A DNA stretch of 64,000 bases. Origin: Hysterangium stoloniferum (Eukaryota; Basidiomycota; Agaricomycetes; Hysterangiales; Hysterangiaceae). Shown piece after piece: positions 43,146 through 52,175 of this stretch. The notes beneath the pieces are model-generated. The model was not told where the DNA came from and did no database searches. It saw only the letters and a list, made by a program, of their open reading frames with translations. The stretch is from the NCBI GenBank assembly GCA_015178975.1, contig WHVD01000045.1:552752-616751 (forward strand), written 5' to 3'. The position numbers and the translations under genes are program-made. The stretch's first letter is position 1; each line of letters begins with the position of its first letter.

Positions 43146-44160
43146 ATACTCATGTCTTCGCAGAAGAACAAAATTCCGGAGGGAGCATCGATTATTGTAT
43201 GCCTGTTCCGGTGATCTTCACTCTATATACAGCGGAGAGATCACATTTCAAAGCTCCTGACATCTTTGGGTTTTACCTTCATATAGTGCCCCAGTGTCGA
43301 TCGGACAGATAGAAGTAATATGTCAACTGAAATGAGGTATTATTTTATAATACTGACCAAACTGCCACTAAACACCAACTTTGATGTTGTGTCGACATTT
43401 ATCATACAAATCCCATGAAATGTCTCAACATTTGATCGTCAAGATACTTTACTCATTGGTGGGCTTGTGTATTTCATGGAAACCATCTACCAGCAGTGTA
43501 TAGAAGAAGTCACTGTGAACATAGGCTACTTGCATTCTTGTTATAACAGTGCATCACACCATCACACCACATCCTGCTGACGAAAACCATTGTCGCCAGA
43601 ATAGCCAGTAACAATGTTGAGGTAACCAAGATCCTGGTTGGATCCACCAAGATATATGGTTTCGACATGTTGTTGGAGCTCTACTCAAGATCATCGTGTG
43701 AAGCAATTTCAGAGCACATACAATCACTTCTTATTCTTCATGGAGTCTGTGATGAAAGCTGAATCGGTGATACCTTTGAATTTTCAGGGGTTGTGTTTTG
43801 TGACTAATATGGAGATAGGTTGTAGGACTAGATATATATATCTCATAGGCCATGATTATTCCTGGACCATTCTTGCCCCGAACCATGATGACTTCATTAG
43901 GAATTCTTGAACCAGTCCAAGACCAGGTGCGGCCTTTGCCACTGTCTTTGAAGTGAATTCCTGTCCTTTTCGGACTGGTACTTGGATACCAAAGTTTTAT
44001 TGTCATCGAGAGTGATGCAAGTAGTATTATATTTTTCCAGCTGCATGGAAGACTATCCCCGGAGTCATTATATTATGATGCATTACCCCGGCAAGCATCA
44101 TATCTTCTGCCCACTTTGCGATGACAATAGCTGATGATCAAGTTAGAAATTCATATCAAC
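43146..44160 (+). pseudogene. Family B copy 4
   Basis: From the intron 2 end (CATGTCTTCGCAG) through the exon with IDYCMPVPVIFTLYTAERSH and GFYLHIVPQCRSDR, the shifted NTNF block, the GAGCACATACAATCACTTC motif near 43713 and the HYPG-type Cys block near 44080. Stops and shifts throughout. Confidence 0.45.
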
Positions 44161-44463
44161 TCACAGTACCGGATTAATTCCCTGAATGACAATCATTCAA
44201 AACAAGAAAATAAAGGATGGATTGGGGCATCAAACTCAAAGCTAGGATGAACGCCCATCGTGTGGGACAGAAGAGGGACTGTCATGGCCAGTCCCACAGG
44301 GGGAGGGGAGAAACCAGAAAAAGGGAACATATAAGCATTCCCAACTTGGTGAATCTGGACATACCAGACGAACTCTGCCTGTGATAGGTCAAGCTGAGTG
44401 GGTCGCAATCATGGATCTATGTTGTCATTGTCATGCTGAAGAGCATGTCCACGCATCAAGAGT

Positions 44464-44757
44464 ATGAGCCTGGGGGGAAACATTCCACTCATCAAGACAG
44501 ATAATAATACAGCTAGGTGTAAGCAAGTATTACCTGACATGGGGTTATGTGTGCAGTTTATTAATAAAAATTCTGATGGACACGCCACAATCAGAGATAC
44601 TCCAAGTTCAAGCCTTACATACCTCAATAAAATCTCCCCTGAGAACTCTGGTCTTACCTTACTCTTTGTCTTCTTCAGACATTCTACAAAATTCAACCCA
44701 TTTCATGTGACCATTCACCTGACTAGACTATCATTGACCCGGGTTTCTTCTCATTGA
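44464..44757 (+). pseudogene. Module X' copy
   Basis: 97-codon ORF with MSLGGNIPLIKTDNNTARCK, MGLCVQFINKNSDGHATIRD and LNKISPENSGLTLLFVFFRH. The segment between FNPF and LTRLSLTRVSSH lacks about 15 codons relative to 31495-31872. It lies 460 bp before gene A copy 5. Confidence 0.45.
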
Positions 44758-45163
44758 AAGTTTTGATAAACTTAAACGGGAAGCACGCAATCTCCCCAGA
44801 TAAAGTCTGAGGTTGACAGCACCAACTTGAATGTAGCACCCAGTAAGCATTGCTCTGGAGTGCATTTAGATTATCCTTGGCAATGCCACATCTGGAATGT
44901 CAGAAAAGTCACATTGCAACTCTGACACTCAATAATGCCAGAAATATTATACTATGGGGTAACAATTGACTAAACTATTATTAAATGCTATGTGAGCCTT
45001 CAGCAGAAGGCATAAGAAAGTAGTAAGGTAACTTAGTGCACTGGAGCATTTATGGAGGGTGAGGGGATGATATTTACAAAGGCAGGGTGACAGGCTATGA
45101 ATCCTGTGTAAGGGCAGCCACAAGGGTATACCTTGGTGGAATTAACTCTTCGACTGACTGTGC

Positions 45164-45655
45164 CATAAAATCTCAGCACCCCTTTCCAGTGTAAGTACGA
45201 CTGCTACCCACAAATGTCTACTGTCACCGAGATGACTCTGGGGAATCATGATTTGTTGGCAACGGCTGAGTCCCACATTGAAGGTGTTGAGGAACTACCA
45301 CCCTTAGTTTCCCCAGAGGTGTTGAGTTCAGAGCAATGGGACCAGATCAGTCAGAAGGGGATAAGAGAGATATTCAGGGAGAAGCTTCAAGAATGATGGG
45401 GTTGTAATGAACCTGGCCATGATTTATGTTATTGGGCCCCTGATGATGAGCAGCACATCCAACTGTCTCAAACCATATATAGAGATTTGGGTTGACGAGT
45501 GGGTGAGTAAAGTATAATGCTATTTCCATGTGATCTGTGTCACATGCTGTGCATTTTGGTATCAAGGAGAAATGGGCTACCATGACCCACCAAATGTTGT
45601 TAAGATATCCAACACGACATCCAACCTCAGCCCGTATCGCAGTCATGATGATGAC
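45164..45655 (+). pseudogene. Family A copy 5, exon 1 and part of exon 2
   Basis: Promoter box CATAAAAT at 45164, ATG at 45214. Exon 1 reads MSTVTEMTLGNHDLLATAE and stops at TGA 45394-45396 where other copies have CGA before WGC. The sequence then continues (CNEPGHDLCYWAP) with a shift near 45470, a GTGAGT donor and exon 2 to about 45655. There it is joined to the C segment. The C-to-T and G-to-A changes at former CpG sites are frequent. Confidence 0.6.
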
Positions 45656-46445
45656 TGGGGAATAATATTGTCGTGGATGGAATAAACATAAATACGACAT
45701 CCTTGGGGCGTCATATTTATTTTTCAACATAGCAATCACTGTCGTGGAAATCTTTGGCCTTGCTAACCTTCCTCAATGATAACATGGTGCTGGTCTCCAT
45801 TCATATCAACTTGGGTGGTTTCCTTACTTGTGGAGTCCTTAATACATTATGTTCACCATCTTTTCTCTTGCAGTATTGTCTTTCATTTGTGCATGACATT
45901 ACCTCACCAGTCCATTTCTGATGCAAATGACTGGGAGACCACATTGAACATGGGCGTGGCGTTGGCTCTCAAAGGAATAATTGTGGCTATACTGAACTAA
46001 TAGCTGGATCGTCTGACGTGGAATCTGCATGTACCACAGCTCACAAGCTCTCTCCCCTCACCATTCTTGTTTATATCCTTACACATTAAGGGACAATGCG
46101 CAGCTCAATGACCGCTTCAACCTTGAATGTCTTGGGAATTAGTTTCCATCCCTCTTTTCTTCCTTTGCATGGTGGCCACACCTTTCACTGGTATATTGAA
46201 AGCAAGGAAGGAGGGGGATAATATCTTTCCTTTTTCCTTTTTTTCCAGCTCGCTTTGGTGGCATTAATAGTTGCATAAACTTACATCATTTGAGTTGGGT
46301 TGAAAGTTCATTCAATTACTTCTTATGCTCACTGCAACTCTAGAATTCATTGCTGATGAGAATTGTGTTGATGATACCATTGGCTTTGTAGGACTTTGTG
46401 TTTTGTGACTAATAATTAAATATATTGCAAGACTATATATATACG
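45656..46445 (+). pseudogene. Segment C copy 2
   Basis: Matches 16170-16950: TGGATGGAATAAACATAAAT, the block encoding SWVVSLLVESLIHYVHHLF, and a TAGCTGGATCGTCTG stretch equivalent to the LIAGSS block of A exon 5. It ends in GACTATATATATACGCACC, where the satellite begins. Confidence 0.45.
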
Positions 46446-46449
46446 CACC

Positions 46450-47465
46450 ACATGTCAATAAGGCATCTTAAGATTCTGTGTATTAACTGATGGAAATGGG
46501 TCAGTATATAGGGAGCTCACACATCTGTGATTCCTGGGATTCTTAGGGTAGATACATAGTATGTAATATGCAGCTTATAGCAGTATTCATACAGAGGTGA
46601 TTCCTAGGATTCTGGGTGTACATACACAAATCATGATATACAGACTATATGGATCCACATTGAGGTGATTCTTAAGATTTCTGGTAAATACATCCTACAT
46701 GCTATGCAGAAAATGGATGTACTCACACAGAGGTGATTCTTGAGAGTTTTAGGGTAGATACACAGCAATTGGTATGCAGATTATAGGGGTATTCACATAA
46801 AGGTACTTCTTGAGATTTCTAGTGTACATACACAGAACTTGATATACAGACTATATGGGTGCCCACACTGAAGTGATTCTTGAGATTCCTGGGGTAAATA
46901 CATCCTACATGCTATGCAGAAAATGGATGTACTCACACAGAGGTGATTCTTGAGATTTTTAGGGTAGATACACAGCAATTGGTATGCAGATTATAGGGGT
47001 ATTCACATAAAGGTAATTCTTGAGATTTCTAGTGTACATACACAGAACTTAATATACAGACTATATGGGTGCCCACACTGAAGTGATTCTTGAGATTCCT
47101 GGGGGTAAATACATCCTACATGCTATGCAGAAAATGGATATATTCACACAGAGGTGATTCCTGAGATTTTTAGGGTAGATACACAACATATAATATGCAG
47201 ATTATAGCAGCATTCACACAAAGGTGATTTTTAAGGTTTTTAGTGTATATATCTAATACATGATATACAGGCTATATGGATGCCCACACTGAAGTAACTC
47301 TTAAGGTTCCTGGGGTAGATACATCCTACATGCTATGCAGAAAATGAATGTACTCACACAGAAGTGATTCTTGAGACTTTTAGGGTAGATACACAGCAAG
47401 TGATATGCAGATTATAGGGGTATTCACACAAAGGTAATTCTTGAGATTTCTGGTGTACATACACA
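46450..47465. repeat. 70-bp satellite with 210-bp higher-order unit
   Basis: About 14-15 tandem monomers. AGGTGATTCTTGAGATT-type starts lie at 46731, 46801, 46871, 46941, 47011, 47082, 47152, 47222, 47292, 47362 and 47432, i.e. a 70-bp period. Three monomer types repeat in order (with GGGTAGATACACAGC, GTGTACATACACAGA and GGTAAATACATCCTAC), giving a 210-bp higher-order period. Earlier monomers (46459-46663) are more diverged. No coding potential. Confidence 0.9.
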
Positions 47466-47859
47466 TAAATATAATTATATACATGGAGTGGAACCTCATG
47501 GGGATTGGGAAGATTGGGGGGATTGTGGGGATTGGAAAAATTGGATTGGAAGAATGGGAAGGACTGGAAGAGATTTTGGAGGAGAACTGGGGTAATTTGG
47601 AAAAAATATCACAATGATTAGAGGAGAGCATAAGAACTGGGTTTGGAAAATAATCCAACCCAATCTCTCTGCCCAACTCCTTCACACATCCCCCCCACTT
47701 GAAATGCTCCCAATCCCAATCCCAGTCCCTTCAATCAACTCCCAATACCCCAATTACCTGGAATGTGTAAGGTATTGACACAACATACACTGGAAGGTGG
47801 TAATAGGCTCTTATCATTCTTCTCTTTTCATTATTCTCCAGATTTGGTGATGACGATAG
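47466..47859. other. Purine-biased low-complexity stretch and unassigned DNA
   Basis: 47490-47640 is rich in GGATTGG and GGAAGA-type runs, followed by pyrimidine-rich DNA (CCCAATCCCAATCCCAGTCC). No ORF, element end or RNA gene is supported. Confidence 0.4.
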
Positions 47860-48114
47860 TGTTAGAATTCGTGATGAAAACACCCTTTTCCTAGGGGCAG
47901 TTCATCCATTTCTTCACTTTTTCATATGAAGAATTCTGAGGTTAATGCATGCCAGAACAAGTGTACACCTAAACTAGCACCAAACCTATCATGTCAGAAG
48001 GTGATTCACTAACTGACACATTGATTCGCAAACAAGTAATATTATTACAAGTCTATTACCCCCTTGTAGATCAGATTGTATACTACAATAAGTCAACTCA
48101 TACTATTTTTAATA
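47860..48114. mobile_element. Solo LTR with TG...TA ends, copy 2
   Basis: 255 bp from TGTTAGAATTCGTGATG to CTATTTTTAATA, flanked by GATAG (47855-47859 and 48115-48119). About 85 percent similar by eye to 35895-36163, with small indels. The same unusual TA end is seen. Confidence 0.85.
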
Positions 48115-48119
48115 GATAG

Positions 48120-48655
48120 CCATTGATCGGCTAGGAAGTTTGTATGGACCCCACAGACTTCATTAGTTCCTTGACTGACAATCATGAAACACCAGAAAAT
48201 AAAGGATGGATTGGGGCGACAAACTAAGACCGATGAATGTCCATCATGTGGGAGAGAGAGGGACTGTTCCGGCCACCTTTGTGAAACTTAAAATGAAGTG
48301 GGCAGCAACGAAGGGGCAGGTGCGATGGCAGAAAGGACACGTGTAAGCACATATTGGAAGAACTCCGCCTTTAATTGTTCAAGCGATAGGTGGGTCACAA
48401 TCATTGGCCTGCGTTGTCATCGTAGCATCAAAGATAGAATCAATTCCATTCAGCCATAATGATAAACTAGCTGTAAGTAAGTATTACCTGATATGGGATT
48501 ATATATACAATTTGTCAATACAAATTCGGATGGACACGCCATAATCAAAATAGTTCCAAGTCAGACCCTTATGTACCTCAATAAAATCTACAATGAGAAC
48601 TTTGGTCTTCTGTCACTATTTTCTTTTGGCTCAGACGTTGCACAAAGTTCAATCC
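48120..48655 (+). pseudogene. Module X' fragment left of the palindrome
   Basis: Family sequence (ATAAAGGATGGATTGGGGCG) leads to a shortened X' (48493-48655: MGLYIQFVNTNSDGHAIIKI, LNKIYNENFG). It breaks at 48655, where the left palindrome arm begins. Confidence 0.4.
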
Positions 48656-51352
48656 GATTGATTGTTACTGCTAGTATATGTGATATGATTTTAGCAAGTA
48701 GTCATTGGAGTATATTCAACACCAGTGTAGAGAACCTCGTAGCGACTATTACAAGTGATGATCTTCGCTTTAAATTGCATCAAATTATGTAGTTTCATAC
48801 AACTCTCAAGTTCGTGTCCTGTTTGAAATAATTGCCATTGATAAATAGGACATCAGTCTAGCTGCTGGTGGTGGCCGCGAGTGTATTCAATGCATGTATG
48901 GCATCAACGCGTGCAACATGCAGAGCGCACCGCGGCGACGAAAAGTGACTGTATGCGCTCTTATATTTATTCGCCCTATGGCAGCTTTATTCTCAAGTTT
49001 TCAATGGAAGACAACTAGTTTAAGGAATTCGCCCAGCACATTGACTCGCACGGTGTGGAGGCCCTTGGTGGGAAGATCATGGATCTTGTCGATTGAACAT
49101 TACCCTGAAGGTATGATGAGCCTGAACGAGACATGTATCGAATTGGGGGTGGGGGAGACCTTTTTCAGACCTCCAGTGATATCTCACTTTAAAATGAGGA
49201 TGATAGTCTAATCACGGCTAGTGCCCCCAAATGTATTCAACACAATTATGGGGACAACTGAGGAGCTCGCCGCGACAATGAAAAGTCACTATATAGTTCT
49301 TACATAGGTTCAAACCATATAGAATTATAACATCTGCAACCCCGGCTGCAATCCTAGTTTGGTTGAGATGTGTCGGCATCATCGAAGAGAAATGATTAGA
49401 AAGTGTGTTCAATCGATGGTGGAAGACCTTTGTCAGGGCAACTATGTGCCTTCAACACTGATAGGGCGGTCTAATTGGACCGTACTGACACACAAGTGGA
49501 AGGTGTGGCGACCACGCAAAGGAAGGACCGCGCGGTGAAATCTAAATCTTTAACCGAATAATTGAAGAATTTCTCGTTGGTCGTGCCGCGCATAATGTCA
49601 CAATGTGGAAGAAGAGAAACGAGAATGGGGATGGTATCGTGGCTGCGCACCGTGATCAACGCAGATTCAGGCTCGGAAGATCCAGCTATCAGCTTCAGAG
49701 TCAATGCGATTATTCGCTCACCATACCCAAGGAGATCCCGATTAGGAGTCGTGTGGGTCATAATGAGACTGGTAGGACAGTTTCGTGGGCGGATGTAAGA
49801 CGGTGCTGGAAGATAAAGCATAGTGAACGTACCGTACGCTAGGCCCAATGAACGAAGAAACGACATTCAGCTGGTTGACGTGATCGGTGAGAAACGTGCT
49901 GTCGTTGAAGAAGGTTTCCAAGGAGAAAATACTCCGAGACAGTGAGTTCGACGTGTACCAATCAAGATGAAGTGTAAATGAGGCTATATGCATGTGTATG
50001 TCGTCCAATAAAACCCCCTCAATACAGCTCCAGCGATGTCTCGAAACCATGCATCTTGGTGCATGCAACACATGAGAAGCCGTATAGGATATTCATAATG
50101 GTGAAGTCGTGTCTGATATTCTCTGCTATGGTTTTGGTGGGAAGGATGAAATGGTGTGATGGCACGACGCACGGTTGTAACCAGAATTCAATGCAACCTC
50201 TGATCTCCGTGAGCTCCTTTACAGATAGTGGACGCATGTCGCAGATCGCTTCCACGATAAACGTAAGGACGAAAAGGGGTAAGCGCCGATCAAATCCTGA
50301 GACATAATGAGATTCTGAGAAATGACGGGCGATGTGTATGATAAATGTTGATGCAACCTCATCCAAGTTGGTGTGCAGCGGTGACTTCACTAAAGCGTTG
50401 TAAAGTGATGACGTAATCGCAGATGACGCGTCTCTATAAACACCGGGGCAGTAAAAGAAGGCCAAAGCCAAGAATGTCATAAGGTCGGTAGTGTGACCAT
50501 TTCTGCTCCCCCGTATGTGTGAAAATATCGGGAAACTGTTTAAAACTTCCGTCGCTCTTCTCCGAATTTGAGGCGGGTATATAGGTCTACGACTCAGATG
50601 TGAGTATTTCCAGTGTATTAAATGGTTGAGGTATCCCTACCTCGCTAAATCAGCACTGTCTTGAACCAGTCTTCCCAGTTTTGGCAGCGTAAGATGCTTG
50701 CGTAGAAACTTGCCAAAGGCACCATCGTCTCATAACAAACGGGCGATTTCCCGGTATATTGTCAGCTTTGCGATCAGCGAAGCTGTCCTAGCACTGTGAA
50801 GGACTTTCATCCCAACCCTTTCCAAACCAACTCCACAGTAATACCCGGGGCCAATGTCAATACTTGACATTGTCCCCTGACTCCGCGAGATCATTCCCCA
50901 GTCATCGGCATGACTGCAGTAGGGGCTGAGGTTGGATGTCGTGTTGGTGGATATCTTAACAACATTCGGTGGGTCATGGTAGCCCGTTTCTCCTTGACAC
51001 TGAATACGCAACATGTGACACATATCACACGGAAATAGCATTATACTTTACTCACCCACTCGTCAACCCAAATCTCTAGATGGTTTGCAGACAGCTGTAT
51101 GTGTTGCCTACCATCCGGGGCCCGATAACATAAATCATGGCCGGGTTCGTTACAACCCCATCGTTCTCGAAGCTTCTTCCTGAACATCTCTCTCATTCCT
51201 TTAACGTTCTCGTCCCGTTGCTCTGAACTCAATACACCCGGGGAAACTAAGGGTGGGAGTTCCTCAATGTCTTCAAGGTCGATCCCAGCCGTTGCCGAAT
51301 CGTGATTCCCCCGAGTCGTCTCGTTGGAAGTAGACATTAGTGGGTAGCAGTC
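48656..51352 (-). repeat. Left arm of the 2.7 kb palindrome
   Basis: The arm is the reverse complement of about 52160-54840, covering gene A plus the first part of the spacer. The end near 48656 pairs with sequence near 54830 (GCAGTAACAATGTCAATCGA). The promoter is not part of the arm: homology stops about 15 bp before the ATG at 51337. The unpaired centre (51353-52159) contains upstream DNA and a solo LTR. Confidence 0.8.
49471..51337 (-). pseudogene. Family A copy 6, inverted, one nonsense codon and no promoter
   Basis: Exon 1 is 51337-51056 with a GTGAGT donor. Exon 2 is open except for TGA at 50732-50730, where the intact copy has CGA (LLRDDGAF). Exon 3 (MTFLALAFFYCPGVYRD) is open; its variable block is ARHFSESHYVSGFDRRLPLF, like copy 1 and unlike copy 7. 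Introns 3 and 4 keep their ends (ATATAG; GTACGT to TACCAG). Exon 5 ends VSVRSN at 49471. The CATAAAAG box is absent upstream of the start. Thus one CpG transition and loss of the promoter are the only evident defects. Confidence 0.75.
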
Positions 51353-51861
51353 TCCGAGTCCAGATCTAACACCGATTATTTTTTCGGCGCATAATGTAGC
51401 AACTCTGTTCGATGTGACGGTGGCAACGTAGATTGAGGATTATGAAGTATTTCATCCATCAACCATCAATCCGACTAGACCATCACTTGCCCTGGGTTTC
51501 TCCTCGTTGAAGGTTTTGATAAAATTAAACAGCCAGCCCGCACTCTCGCAAGAAAAGTTTCAGGGTAACAACGACAACTTGAAAGCGGCAGCGGATCAGC
51601 ATAGCTCTGGACTGCATTTATATTATTCAAGGTAATGCCACTTTTCGAATAAGAGAAAAGCCGTTTTACTTTCAACCATGACGCTCAATAACACCCTTAA
51701 ATACTATATTATGGGGTCAGAATTGTCTAAACTATTATTAGATACTGTGTGAGCCTTTAGCAGAAGGCGTAAGAAAGTAGTAAAGTAACTACGTCCACTG
51801 GAATCAATATAGGCAAGGAAGGTGAGGGGATTTTGCTTCCGACGGCAGGGATGACATGCTG
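51353..51861 (+). other. Palindrome centre, left part
   Basis: The first 110 bp match nothing else in the window. From about 51465 the DNA is the usual region between X' and gene A (TTTCTCCTCGTTGAAGGTTT, GTGAGCCTTTAGCAGAAGGC). No gene; this is the upstream region of gene A copy 7. Confidence 0.45.
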
Positions 51862-52055
51862 TGTTGGTAATCAACCTGACATTCCTAGAATATTATAGAA
51901 TATCTTGGAACATACTTAACATAGCTTTAGTAATATCTCTGTCATCCCTTCCAGAAACTTCTCCCCATAGATATATATAATCCCCAGTAGTTTACTCATA
52001 GATAGAAGCCAAGTTATATTCTAATATCTACTGTGGTCTGCGCAAGTTCCCAATA
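51862..52055. mobile_element. Solo LTR upstream of gene A copy 7
   Basis: 194 bp from TGTTGGTAATCAACC to AGTTCCCAATA, flanked by TGCTG (51857-51861 and 52056-52060). The empty site is seen at 58008-58016 (GACAGGCTGTGGGT) and in other units. Its end is TA. A TATA-like ATAGATATATATAATCC lies inside. It inserted about 120 bp before the start codon, about 70 bp upstream of the CATAAAGG box, so it may alter expression of the intact gene. Confidence 0.85.
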
Positions 52056-52125
52056 TGCTGTGAATCCTATGTAAGCACGGCCATAAGGCTGTACCTTGGT
52101 GGAATTAACTCTCCGACCGATGGGG

Positions 52126-52175
52126 CATAAAGGCGAGGCGCCCCCTTCTAGTGTAAGTCAGACTGCTACCCACCA
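52126..52175 (+). promoter_or_regulatory. Core promoter of the intact family A gene
   Basis: CATAAAGGC at 52126, 50 bp before ATG, followed by the conserved leader CTTCTAGTGTAAGTCAGAC and TACCCACCA. One base differs from CATAAAAGC of other copies. Confidence 0.6.

Noticed and set aside
46793-47685. Minus-strand ORFs across the satellite
   Set aside because: They arise from the tandem repeat and the following low-complexity DNA; no conserved protein is apparent.
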